A DNA stretch of 64,000 bases from Planctomycetota bacterium. GTDB taxonomy: Bacteria; Planctomycetota; UBA8742; UBA2392. The notes beneath the pieces were generated by a model, which saw nothing but the letters and a program-made list of their open reading frames with translations, did no database searches and had not been told where the DNA came from. The stretch lies in assembly GCA_020848275.1 (NCBI GenBank), contig JADLAK010000036.1:96271-160270 (forward strand), read 5' to 3'. The position numbers and the translations under genes were made by a program. Below are positions 53,500-60,730 of this stretch, one piece after another; within the stretch, counting starts at the first letter, position 1, and the number at the start of each line of letters is the position of its first letter.

Positions 53500-53582
53500 G
53501 TGAGGTTCCAGGTTTTAGGTGCTAGGTTTTAGGACGACCCCGGTATTTACTAGCAACCAGAACCCAACACCTAGAACCTGAT
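53500..53582. repeat. Inverted word-cluster repeat (CTAGGTTTTAGG words)
   Basis: GGTTCCAGGTTTTAGGTGCT words on the left face AACCCAACACCTAGAACCTG on the right. It occupies the divergent space upstream of the CobW-type gene and ends 4 bp before its ATG. Confidence 0.65.
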
Positions 53583-53585
53583 CTA

Positions 53586-54533
53586 ATGCGCACCCCCGTC
53601 ATCCTTCTTTCCGGCTTTCTTGGCGCCGGGAAAACCACGCTGCTCACGCGGCTGATTCCCGCCGCACATCGTGCGGGGATTAAAGCCGCGGTGCTGATGA
53701 ACGAATCCGGCGCGGTCAGCATCGACGGGCCGGTTGCGCAGGGCGCGGGCATCGACGTCGTCGACGTGCTTGGCGGCTGCGTTTGCTGCGAGCTCAAGGG
53801 CGAGTTGCACGCGGCGCTCAAGGAAATACTCGACCGGTTCTCGCCGCAACTGGTGATTGTCGAAACCACCGGGATCGCCGACCCGCTCGAGGTCGTGGAC
53901 GCCTGCACGGCGACGGACCTTGTCATGCGGCTGGACCCGCGCGGCGTCGTGACGGTCGTGGATGCGGCGCACGGCAGTGCGGCGTTGCAGATCAACGAAC
54001 TCGCGCGGCGGCAGGTCGAACTCGCGGACATCCTGATCGTGAACAAGGTGGACCTGGCCAAGCCGGATTCGCTCGTGCCCCTGTGGATGGAACTGAAAGC
54101 AGCGAATCCGCGTGCGGAAATTATCGAGACCACGCAAGCCAATGTCGACGCGGACAAGCTGCTGGCCGGATTGATGGATGTGGCGCGGCCGCCCCGGCCG
54201 CGTGCGGATGCGGCGCCCGCACCACATCACCATCATGGCAATCGCCACGGCTATCTGGCGCTCAGTTATCGCGTGCAGCCGGCGCAGAGCAAACAGGCGC
54301 TGTTGGAAATTCTGCGCGGCTTGCCGAGCAACGTTGTGCGCGCCAAGGGCTTTTTGCGTTTGGTGGGGGACGAACGCCTGTACATCTGCCAGCTTGCGGG
54401 CGGGTACGCGCAGGCGAGCGTTTTTCCGCTGGCGGGTTTCGACCCGGAGCCGGTGCTGGTTGTGATTGGCAAGGCGCTCGACCGCGCCGCGGTCGAAGCC
54501 GTGCTCGCGCCCCTGATGCCTGAAGAACTTTAA
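53586..54533 (+). CDS. CobW/COG0523-family GTPase (metallochaperone)
   Basis: A 315-residue G3E GTPase. Walker A 'GFLGAGKTT' (10-18), the metal-binding 'GGCVCC' (63-68, CxCC), Walker B-type 'ETTGIADP' and 'NKVD' are all present. A His-rich stretch near residue 215 ('PHHHHGNRHG') and a CobW C-terminal domain ('FLRLVGDERLYICQLAGG') follow. Such proteins deliver Zn, Co or similar metals to client enzymes using GTP. The His-rich linker favours zinc or nickel. No Zur-type site or client gene is obvious nearby. It has no clear Shine-Dalgarno. Confidence 0.9.
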   Translation: MRTPVILLSGFLGAGKTTLLTRLIPAAHRAGIKAAVLMNESGAVSIDGPVAQGAGIDVVDVLGGCVCCELKGELHAALKEILDRFSPQLVIVETTGIADPLEVVDACTATDLVMRLDPRGVVTVVDAAHGSAALQINELARRQVELADILIVNKVDLAKPDSLVPLWMELKAANPRAEIIETTQANVDADKLLAGLMDVARPPRPRADAAPAPHHHHGNRHGYLALSYRVQPAQSKQALLEILRGLPSNVVRAKGFLRLVGDERLYICQLAGGYAQASVFPLAGFDPEPVLVVIGKALDRAAVEAVLAPLMPEEL

Positions 54534-54534
54534 G

Positions 54535-54607
54535 AACCTACATGGATGAACATGATTTACAGGATGGGCGGCCAATTCTGACCATCCTGTCTATCCGTGT
54601 AAGCTGT
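54535..54607. repeat. Inverted word-cluster repeat (ATGGATGAACATG words)
   Basis: CTACATGGATGAACATGATT and TACAGGATGGG face CCATCCTGTCTATCCGTGTA. It lies between convergent genes. Confidence 0.6.
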
Positions 54608-54614
54608 TGGAGTG

Positions 54615-55070
54615 CTACGTTTTCGACATCGGGTATTCGTCCGTCGGCGTCGGTTGCGGCTTGGCCGGCGGCTTGATGCTGGCCGTGTCGGCTTTCTCCG
54701 GCGTCATTTCAGGCACGGTAAGAATGATTTCCAGTGCGCGTTTAATGTCTTCAACCTGCTCCAGAAGCCTGTCAGGTTGAGCGACGAGTTCCTGGATGGT
54801 GTGCGCCGCCTGTCCGCCGAACAGCTTCTTGGTCAGCATCGCCATGTGCGCGCAGACCACCGTTTCAAGCGCGTTAAGCCAGGCGATCACCCAGGCGCGA
54901 AACGCCGCCTGGTCGTACTCAAGCAGCTTGCCGCGCGGGTTCACGATGTGGTCGAGGCGAACCATCTTGAGCGTCTCGATGGTTTCCTCGGCGACAAGGC
55001 CGCGCAGGCGCAGGATGTGCTCGCGCAGCTCGGCGTCGTCGATTTCCGGGATGGGCATCCGGTCGCTCAT
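54615..55070 (-). CDS. Helical protein of unknown function, second gene of the HTH operon
   Basis: Start at ATG 55070, which overlaps the upstream stop as ATGA, so translation is coupled; the longer open frame upstream is antiparallel noise. The 151-residue product is mostly helical ('ELREHILRLRGLVAEETIE', 'FRAWVIAWLNALETVVCAH', 'LEQVEDIKRALEIILTV') with a Pro/Thr/Lys-rich tail. No family recognised. Being tied to a CII-like regulator, it may be its partner or modulator; that is inference. Confidence 0.7.
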   Translation of the reverse strand: MSDRMPIPEIDDAELREHILRLRGLVAEETIETLKMVRLDHIVNPRGKLLEYDQAAFRAWVIAWLNALETVVCAHMAMLTKKLFGGQAAHTIQELVAQPDRLLEQVEDIKRALEIILTVPEMTPEKADTASIKPPAKPQPTPTDEYPMSKT

Positions 55071-55633
55071 TCTTCTTCGTCCTTGCCCGCGATGTTGAAC
55101 TTGCCTTCCTCGCACGCCAGCACGAAGTGTTCGAGGCGCCCCTTGAGCTGGTCCCAATGCCCGCGCAACTTGGCCGATTCCATCGGGTCGATGCGGCCGT
55201 CGTTGGTCAGCGCCTTCTCGGCAAACTGCAGCATGTCGGCGAAGTCGTTGAGCGCGTTGACGGTTTCGCTGACGAAGCTTACGCGCGTCTGGCCCTTGGG
55301 CTTGGGATTGGGCGTGTAGTAGCCGCGCGCGATGCGGCACAGGAAATGGATCAGCTCCAGGTCCTGGCTCAGGTCGAAAATCGCGATCAGTTTATCCAGC
55401 GGGTTGCGCGCGCCCGATGCGGCGGGATTGGCCTTGCTGCGCGCGGGCTGCGTCCATTTGTAGACGAGGCTCAGGCTGATATCGAGCGCGCGCGCGACGC
55501 GCTTGGGCCCGGCGCGATCCACGGCGGCCTTGAGCACGCGGTGGGTGTCGTCCATCCACTTCTGCATGTCAGCGCTCGGCTCCGGCACAGCTTGCGCCGC
55601 GGCGGGCTTTTCGCTGGAGGTCGGCTTGGGCAT
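55067..55633 (-). CDS. Phage CII-like helix-turn-helix regulator
   Basis: Start set at ATG 55633 with GGCGGAG upstream; the ATG at 55654 lies inside a likely operator. The 188-residue product has a disordered N-terminus of about 35 residues, then 'VARALDISLSLVYKWTQP', a helix-turn-helix like that of phage regulatory CII proteins, and a helical C-terminal domain ('DLELIHFLCRIARGYYTPNP'). It probably binds DNA and may autoregulate through the palindrome between it and mtnA. No other phage gene is present, so it appears domesticated. Confidence 0.75.
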   Translation of the reverse strand: MPKPTSSEKPAAAQAVPEPSADMQKWMDDTHRVLKAAVDRAGPKRVARALDISLSLVYKWTQPARSKANPAASGARNPLDKLIAIFDLSQDLELIHFLCRIARGYYTPNPKPKGQTRVSFVSETVNALNDFADMLQFAEKALTNDGRIDPMESAKLRGHWDQLKGRLEHFVLACEEGKFNIAGKDEEE

Positions 55634-55653
55634 GGTTTTCTCCGCCGAAATCA

Positions 55654-55677
55654 TAGTGTCTTGGGCCAAGCTCACTA
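55654..55677. promoter_or_regulatory. Palindromic operator candidate between HTH gene and mtnA
   Basis: TAGTG-T-CTTGG-G-CCAAG-CT-CACTA: two 10-bp half-sites, with one extra base on the right side, around a central G. It lies 21 bp before the HTH start and 36 bp before the mtnA ATG, where it could control both genes. Confidence 0.45.
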
Positions 55678-55712
55678 TACGATGCGCTGCCGCCTCAATA
55701 CAGGAGCGATAG

Positions 55713-56726
55713 ATGAGCCTTCCGCCGACCGTGACATGGCAAGGGGGCGCCGCAAAGGGCGACCTCGTGATTATCGACCAGACGCGCCTGCCGCGCGAAC
55801 TGATTGAGTTGCGTCTTAACAATCTCGATTCCGTGATCGACGCGATCAAACGCCTTGCGGTGCGCGGCGCGCCGGCCATTGGCGTTGCGGGCGCTTACGG
55901 CTGCGTGATCGCGCTGCGGTCGGGGCTCGGCGACAAGGGTTTAACCAGGCTCGCCGAGGCGCGGCCCACTGCGGTCAATCTCAAATGGGCAGTGGATCGT
56001 GTGCGTGCCGCGGCCAAGGGCGACCCGGCCAGGGCGCTGAAGGAAGCGAAGCTGATCCATGAATCGGATATCGAAACCTGCGCGGCTATTGGCAGACACG
56101 GCGCGAAGCTCATCAAGAACGGCAGCGGCGTGTTGACGCACTGCAATGCCGGCGCGCTTGCCACGGCGGGCATGGGCACGGCGCTTGCCCCAATGTTCAC
56201 CGCGCACAAGGCCGGCAGAAAATTTTCGGTTTTCGCCGACGAAACGCGTCCCCTGGCCCAAGGCGCGCGGCTGACGTCGTTTGAACTAGCGCAGAGCGGC
56301 ATCGACGTCACGGTGATTACGGACAGCATGGCCGCGGTGGTGATGCGCGAGGGCCGCGTGCAACTCGCGATCGTCGGCGCCGACCGCATCGCGCGCAACG
56401 GCGACACGGCCAACAAGATCGGCACGTATGGCGTGGCGACGCTGTGCAAAGCCCACGACATTCCGTTTTACGTTGCGGCGCCCAAGAGCACGTTTGACGC
56501 CAAGCTCAAGAGCGGCAAGGAAATCCCGATTGAGCAGCGCGACGAAAACGAAATCCGGCGGCCCGGCGGCGTGCAACTCGTGCCGGACAAGGCGAAGGTC
56601 TACAACCCCGCGTTTGACGTCACGCCGGCCAGGCTGATCGCGGGGTTTATCACCGAAGACGGCATCCTGCAGGCTGACGACCTTGCCGACTGGCTCTCAG
56701 CCCCGCCCGGCAGGGCGGGGGTTTAA
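55713..56726 (+). CDS. mtnA: S-methyl-5-thioribose-1-phosphate isomerase
   Basis: A 337-residue enzyme of the methionine salvage pathway converting methylthioribose-1-phosphate to methylthioribulose-1-phosphate. Family motifs: 'RGAPAIGVAGAYG', the catalytic Cys in 'THCNAGALATAG' (C144), 'DETRPLAQGARLT', catalytic Asp in 'GADRIARNGDTANKIGTYG' (D224) and 'PFYVAAPKSTFD'. Start at ATG 55713 with AGGAG 6 bases upstream. No other mtn gene is in the window. It is divergent from the HTH operon. Homologous eIF2B-like proteins exist, but the motifs favour MtnA. Confidence 0.94.
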   Translation: MSLPPTVTWQGGAAKGDLVIIDQTRLPRELIELRLNNLDSVIDAIKRLAVRGAPAIGVAGAYGCVIALRSGLGDKGLTRLAEARPTAVNLKWAVDRVRAAAKGDPARALKEAKLIHESDIETCAAIGRHGAKLIKNGSGVLTHCNAGALATAGMGTALAPMFTAHKAGRKFSVFADETRPLAQGARLTSFELAQSGIDVTVITDSMAAVVMREGRVQLAIVGADRIARNGDTANKIGTYGVATLCKAHDIPFYVAAPKSTFDAKLKSGKEIPIEQRDENEIRRPGGVQLVPDKAKVYNPAFDVTPARLIAGFITEDGILQADDLADWLSAPPGRAGV

Positions 56727-56762
56727 TCCCAATCTCCCGGCCTTCCGGCCAGGGCTGAACGG

Positions 56763-57332
56763 CTATTTCGGCGGGTCGACATCTTCGTAGGTGCTGACGC
56801 CGGTTTTCAAGCTCGCGATGCGCATGACGCCCCATCGGGGGTCGTGAAGCTCGGGGTTGTCGGGCTTCCAGGTCAGCGTGACCTCCGCCGATTTGTCGGT
56901 CGGAAACTGGATGCTGTAGTCTGACGCCTTCGTCCACTTGCCTGCGAGTTCTGTTGCGGTGGCAAGGTCTGTGATCGTCCACGCGCTGTCGAGCTTATCG
57001 CCGTTGCCGATGTACTTCACGCGCAGCCGGTCCTTGATAGTGCCAAGCGCTGCACGGGCCTCGCTCCGCGAGGGTTCGAAATTGGGTCAACCGACAAGCG
57101 TTGACGAAGCGAGATACAGGAAGCCGACGATTCCAGCGATAAACAGCACCAGACAGCCCACGCCCATCTTGCGCTTCTTGGTAAAGGCTGCGACGAGACC
57201 CTTGCCTTCCGGCGCTTCGCTAACGAATGCGGTTTCCACGGGATTACTCGGTGAGGGACATCGCGCGCAACAACAACATATCCCACCAACCGGCTCTGCG
57301 TCGGCCTTTGCCGTGAAATCCGCCCCCGGCAA
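56763..57332 (-). CDS. UGA-interrupted small membrane protein with pilin-like C-terminal domain
   Basis: Two minus-strand frames join in phase across a single TGA (57087-57089). Upstream (TTG start at 57332 is uncertain): a Cys-rich segment 'GGICCCCARCPSPS', a basic stretch and one membrane helix ('GVGCLVLFIAGIVGFLYLA'). Downstream: 'PNFEPSRSEARAALGTIKDR' then 'YIGNGDKLDSAWTITDL', resembling the head of type IV pilin-like proteins after their N-terminal helix; the frame ends at 56763. A hairpin CCTCGC-GGA-GCGAGG lies 14-28 bases after the TGA and fits bSECIS geometry. Alternatives are a nonsense-mutated gene (CGA or GGA to TGA) or two small genes, the second starting at GTG 57020. The adjoining toxin gene is broken, which favours decay. 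Confidence 0.4.
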
Positions 57333-57362
57333 TTTGTAATCAGATCGCGCCCAAACGCCGGA

Positions 57363-57667
57363 CTATGGCCGCGTTCGTTCGCGAAGGATGCGGTCCACAT
57401 CGCGGGAATGATGGACAAAACCGACAAAGAAAATCCACGCGTCGTCGACCGCATAAAGCAAATGATGATGAAACTGCCTCACGTGATAACGCCGAATGTC
57501 GCGGCGAAGCTTCGCGTAAGACTCCGGAAATTCGAGAATGTGATTGATGGCGGCTTCAGCGACATCGAGAAACTCGTTGCCGAGGCCGGAACGCTTTGAT
57601 TCGTACCAGTCTTTCGATGGTCGATGTCTTGCCAGAACTGTGGCAGGTAAATGGGACGCCGGTTCAC
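57363..57667 (-). pseudogene. ParE/RelE-type toxin, frameshifted
   Basis: GTG at 57667 overlaps the antitoxin stop (GTGA). The first 16 codons encode 'RRPIYLPQFWQDID', the usual toxin start, then the frame is lost around 57617-57620. The remaining toxin continues in another frame: 'SKDWYESKRSGLGNEFL', 'HILEFPESYAKLRRDIRR', 'HHLLYAVDDAWIFFVGFVHH' and 'SRDVDRILRER'. Every ParE landmark is present, so one base was lost or two gained. The intact sister module is 300 bp upstream. A sequencing error is possible and should be excluded. Confidence 0.75.
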
Positions 57668-57894
57668 GTCCGGGCACCGCGGAGTTTCTGCATGAACTGA
57701 TCGTGCGTGAGGCACTTGTCAGGATTGGCGCGGGCCCACTCCAGCCGGCGATCCATCTCGTCAAGAATCTCAGGCGCTATCGGGAGGTCTTCTTCCGACC
57801 TCAGCAAGGTTTGCCAAATCAAGTCAATCAGCTTTAGCCGCTCATCGACGGTGAGCTTGAGAATGTCCTTCTTTGCCATCAGCGTTGCCATCAA
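57664..57894 (-). CDS. Addiction-module antitoxin, TIGR02574-like (partner of broken toxin)
   Basis: A 76-residue protein (71 if started at the ATG at 57879). It matches the short helical antitoxin family 'addiction module component': 'LTVDERLKLIDLIWQTLL', 'PIAPEILDEMDRRLEWARAN' and a C-terminal 'THDQFMQKLRG'. It would bind and neutralise the ParE-type toxin encoded immediately downstream, with overlapping stop and start. Because that toxin is frameshifted, this antitoxin may now be solitary, possibly protecting against the neighbouring module. Confidence 0.8.
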   Translation of the reverse strand: MMATLMAKKDILKLTVDERLKLIDLIWQTLLRSEEDLPIAPEILDEMDRRLEWARANPDKCLTHDQFMQKLRGART

Positions 57895-57922
57895 AGTAGT
57901 TTAACACCCTTTAGATGGCCTT

Positions 57923-57944
57923 ACATCGGGATTTTGAACGGGGG
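57923..57944. repeat. Direct repeat of the hutU 3' end, copy A
   Basis: ACATCGGGATTTTGAACGGG matches 58517-58536 (the last codons of hutU) except for one extra base. Together the copies bracket the intact toxin-antitoxin module. Confidence 0.6.
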
Positions 57945-57964
57945 CCTGAGTGCGGCCGTGCTTG

Positions 57965-58279
57965 TTATTCTTCCTCAAGGCCGAAGCGAAGCTTCAACCA
58001 GAGGCCAAAGTCCTGCGCGAAATGCATGACGCCAACGACCACGGTTTCTTTTGTGTCGGTGAAGTAGACCACAGTAAAGGGAAAGTTTTTGAGGCCTTTC
58101 CGGCGAACATCTTGCCGAATGACGTGGCAACTTTCAGGCCAGTCGCGTATGTGCCGAACCGCCGCGTCCACTTCTTGCTTGAACTTCGCACCGGCCTGCG
58201 TTGATCGAAGGTCGTACCACAGCTTTTGCTCGCGGACATCTCGAAAGAAGCCGCCAAGAAAGCGGATTCTGCGCTTCAT
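57965..58279 (-). CDS. ParE/RelE-type toxin
   Basis: Start at ATG 58279, overlapping the antitoxin stop as ATGA. The 104-residue product fits the ParE/RelE plasmid-stabilisation fold: 'FFRDVREQKLWYDLRSTQAG', 'KFKQEVDAAVRHIRDWPES', 'VIRQDVRRKGLKNFPFTVVY' and 'VVVGVMHFAQD'. Family toxins inhibit gyrase (ParE) or cleave mRNA on the ribosome (RelE); the sequence alone does not decide. It forms a complete module with the gene upstream. Confidence 0.85.
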   Translation of the reverse strand: MKRRIRFLGGFFRDVREQKLWYDLRSTQAGAKFKQEVDAAVRHIRDWPESCHVIRQDVRRKGLKNFPFTVVYFTDTKETVVVGVMHFAQDFGLWLKLRFGLEEE

Positions 58280-58491
58280 AGGTCGCGCATCTTCTTCTGA
58301 TATTGTTTGTACGTGAACGCCGAAGCCGGGTTTTTGCGGTAGGCTCGCAGGCGTCGTTGGATGACCGACCACTGCTGGGGCGTAAACGGCAGTTCTTCAG
58401 CGTCGATGGTCTTCCAGATCGCGCTGATCAACTTCAGCCGTTTCTTGACGGTTAGATTTTCTACCGTGTCGAGATCAATGGTTTGCGCCAT
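58276..58491 (-). CDS. Addiction-module antitoxin, TIGR02574-like
   Basis: A 71-residue antitoxin: 'LTVKKRLKLISAIWKTI', 'LPFTPQQWSVIQRRLRAYRK' and 'FTYKQYQKKMRDL'. It is the equivalent of the antitoxin at 57664-57894 and precedes its toxin with an ATGA overlap. AGGTGAAAC upstream of the ATG provides a Shine-Dalgarno. The module lies just after hutU and is bracketed by short direct repeats of the hutU 3' end. Confidence 0.85.
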   Translation of the reverse strand: MAQTIDLDTVENLTVKKRLKLISAIWKTIDAEELPFTPQQWSVIQRRLRAYRKNPASAFTYKQYQKKMRDL

Positions 58492-58514
58492 GTTTCACCT
58501 CGCTAAACATCATA

Positions 58515-60206
58515 TCACATCGGGATTTTGACGGGGCTGGCGGCGTGGGCGTTGAACGATTTCGCTTCGTCGTAGCCCGCGTCGATGTGGCGCGCGATGC
58601 CCATGCCGGGGTCCGCCGTCAGCACGCGCTCGAGCCTGCGCGCCGCGGCGTCCGTGCCGTCAGCGACGATCACTTGCCCCGCGTGCAGAGAATAGCCGAT
58701 GCCGACGCCGCCGCCGTGGTGAAAGCTCACCCAGGTCGCGCCGCAAGCCGTGTTCACCAGCGCGTTTAATATGGGCCAGTCGGCGATCGCGTCCGATCCG
58801 TCCTTCATGGATTCGGTTTCGCGGTTGGGGCTCGCCACGCTGCCGCAATCGAGGTGATCGCGGCCGATCACAATCGGCGCGCTGACAATCTTGCGGCGCA
58901 CGAGGTCGTTGAACAGCAGGCCGGCCTTGGCGCGTTCGCCGTAGCCCAGCCAGCAGATGCGCGCCGGCAGTCCCTGGAACTGCACGTGTTTACGGGCTTT
59001 GTCGAGCCAATTGTTGAGATGTTTGTTCTTCGGGAACAGCCGCGCAAGTTCGCGGTCGGTGGTGTAGATGTCCTCGGGATCGCCGGAAAGCGCGACCCAG
59101 CGGAAGGGGCCTTTGCCCTCGCAGAACAAGGGACGCACATAGGCGGGCACAAAACCGGGAAAATCGAAAGCGTTCTGCACGCCGGCCTGCAACGCGTGGC
59201 CGCGCAGGTTGTTGCCATAGTCAAAGGTGTGGGCGCCGCGCTTTTGCAGTTCGAGCATCTGGCGGCAATGGCGCGCCATGGTGCGGAAACTCTCGGACTT
59301 GTAACGCTCGGGACTGAGGCGCCGCAGCTCGCTTGCGTCCTCGACGCTCAGGCCTTCAGGCACGTAACTCAGCGGGTCGTGGGCGCTGGTCTGGTCCGTG
59401 AGCAGGTCGGGCGTGACCTCGCGGTCGATCAGGCGCTGCAGCAGTTCAACGGCGTTGCAACAAACGCCGATGGAGACCGCCTGCTTCTTCTTGGCGCAAG
59501 CAAGCGCGCGGTCAATCGCTTTGTCGACGCCGTCTATTGACTCGTCAAGATATTTGGTCTGCAGGCGGCGTTTAATACGCGCGGGGTCGATCTCGGCCGC
59601 CAGCATCACACCGCCGTTGAGCGTACACGCCAGCGGTTGCGCGCCGCCCATGCCGCCCAGGCCCGCGGTGACCGTCAGCTTGCCGGCGAGATCGGCCTTT
59701 TCGCCGAAGTGCTTGCGTGCCGCCGCGCCGAATGTCTCGTAGGTGCCCTGAAGGATTCCCTGCGTGCCGATGTAGATCCAGGAGCCCGCGGTCATCTGGC
59801 CGAACATGATCAGGCCGCGATCGCGCAGCTTGTTGAACTCGTCCCAGTTCGCCCAGTGGCCCACGAGGTTGCTGTTGGCGATCAGCACGCGCGGTGCGTC
59901 GGGGTGCGTGCGGAAGACCGCGACGGGCTTGCCGCTTTGCACCAGCAACGTCTCGTCGGCGTCGAGTTTCTTGAGCTCCGCGACGATCGCCTCGTAGCAC
60001 TGCCAATTGCGGGCAGCTTGTCCCGACCCGCCGTAGACGATGAGATTCGCCGGGTCCTCGGCCACCTCCGGGTCGAGGTTGTTCATCAGCATGCGCAGGG
60101 GCGCTTCAGTCAGCCAGGATTTCGCCGACAACTTTGTGCCGCGCGGCGCGCGGATGACGGGGGCTTTTGCAGCTTTGGCGGGTTTTTTCGAGGTGGCGGC
60201 GGGCAT
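58515..60206 (-). CDS. hutU: Urocanate hydratase
   Basis: A 563-residue NAD-dependent enzyme of histidine degradation converting urocanate to imidazolone propionate. Recognisable blocks: '[15 protein letters not shown]', '[18 protein letters not shown]', '[15 protein letters not shown]', '[15 protein letters not shown]', '[15 protein letters not shown]', '[16 protein letters not shown]' (catalytic Cys region) and '[15 protein letters not shown]'. The N-terminus has an extra 20-residue Lys/Ala/Pro-rich stretch. GGAGAAGATC precedes the ATG. No hutH, hutI or hutG is in the window. Confidence 0.97.
   Translation of the reverse strand: MPAATSKKPAKAAKAPVIRAPRGTKLSAKSWLTEAPLRMLMNNLDPEVAEDPANLIVYGGSGQAARNWQCYEAIVAELKKLDADETLLVQSGKPVAVFRTHPDAPRVLIANSNLVGHWANWDEFNKLRDRGLIMFGQMTAGSWIYIGTQGILQGTYETFGAAARKHFGEKADLAGKLTVTAGLGGMGGAQPLACTLNGGVMLAAEIDPARIKRRLQTKYLDESIDGVDKAIDRALACAKKKQAVSIGVCCNAVELLQRLIDREVTPDLLTDQTSAHDPLSYVPEGLSVEDASELRRLSPERYKSESFRTMARHCRQMLELQKRGAHTFDYGNNLRGHALQAGVQNAFDFPGFVPAYVRPLFCEGKGPFRWVALSGDPEDIYTTDRELARLFPKNKHLNNWLDKARKHVQFQGLPARICWLGYGERAKAGLLFNDLVRRKIVSAPIVIGRDHLDCGSVASPNRETESMKDGSDAIADWPILNALVNTACGATWVSFHHGGGVGIGYSLHAGQVIVADGTDAAARRLERVLTADPGMGIARHIDAGYDEAKSFNAHAASPVKIPM
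58517..58536. repeat. Direct repeat at the hutU 3' end, copy B
   Basis: ACATCGGGATTTTGACGGGG contains the hutU stop and its last five codons. Copy A lies at 57923-57944. Confidence 0.6.
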
Positions 60207-60239
60207 GATCTTCTCCGGCTATTTGCGCCCGATACTAAG

Positions 60240-60412
60240 AAGCAATGTTCCCGGAGGACACGGAGTTACACGGAAAACTGCAAGGGCAAAAGACAACCGC
60301 ATTTCCCACAGATGAACACAGATGACGCAGATAGCTGTTTTTATCTGTGTCATCTGCGACATCTGTGGGCTGCTTTTTCTCCGTGAATTCCGTGTCTTCC
60401 GTGGAAACAGTT
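60240..60412. repeat. Nested inverted word-cluster repeats upstream of hutU
   Basis: The outer pair GGAGGACACGGAGTTACACGG faces TCTCCGTGAATTCCGTGTCT (by words). The inner pair CACAGATGAACACAGATGAC faces TATCTGTGTCATCTGCGACA. The whole unit folds as two concentric hairpins and separates hutU from the zinc-ribbon gene. Confidence 0.75.
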
Positions 60413-60730
60413 TTACCGCTTTTCCACATCGAGAAACACGAGTTTGAGTGCGGCGCCGCAAGCGCAGCAGGCGATGGAGCCATCGTCGAGGGAGACGACA
60501 TCGATCGAGCGGCATTTCGCGCAGCGGGCGGTTGGCTCGCCGCTTTCTTTTTCGCCGGGCGATTCAATAGGCCCTTCGACTTTGACGCCGGTGAATTCGG
60601 TCGAGGTCTGGAAGGAGGCCTTGCAGGCCGTGCAGACGTGGTTGAAACAGCAACGCGGCTCGCAGGTGTAGAGGATTTCGTGCGAGCCGCAGAGCGGACA
60701 ACCCAGGTCGAGCTTTCGAGCCGTCATCAT
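60413..60730 (-). CDS. Double zinc-ribbon small protein
   Basis: A 105-residue protein with two cysteine-knuckle pairs: 'CPLCG' with 'CCFNHVCTACK', and 'CAKC' with 'CCACG'. The ATG at 60730 overlaps the upstream stop (ATGA), so it is translationally coupled to the secreted propeller-like gene. It probably binds two zinc ions. Role unknown; the nearest analogues are small nucleic-acid or protein adaptors. Confidence 0.75.
   Translation of the reverse strand: MMTARKLDLGCPLCGSHEILYTCEPRCCFNHVCTACKASFQTSTEFTGVKVEGPIESPGEKESGEPTARCAKCRSIDVVSLDDGSIACCACGAALKLVFLDVEKR

Noticed and set aside
55067..55633. Prophage remnant suggested by the CII-like regulator
   Set aside because: No integrase, structural or lysis gene nearby; the neighbours are housekeeping genes.
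57363..57667. Programmed ribosomal frameshift in the ParE-type toxin
   Set aside because: The shift region (ATCGACCATCGAAAG) has no slippery heptamer or clear stimulatory structure; a simple indel in a decaying module is more likely.
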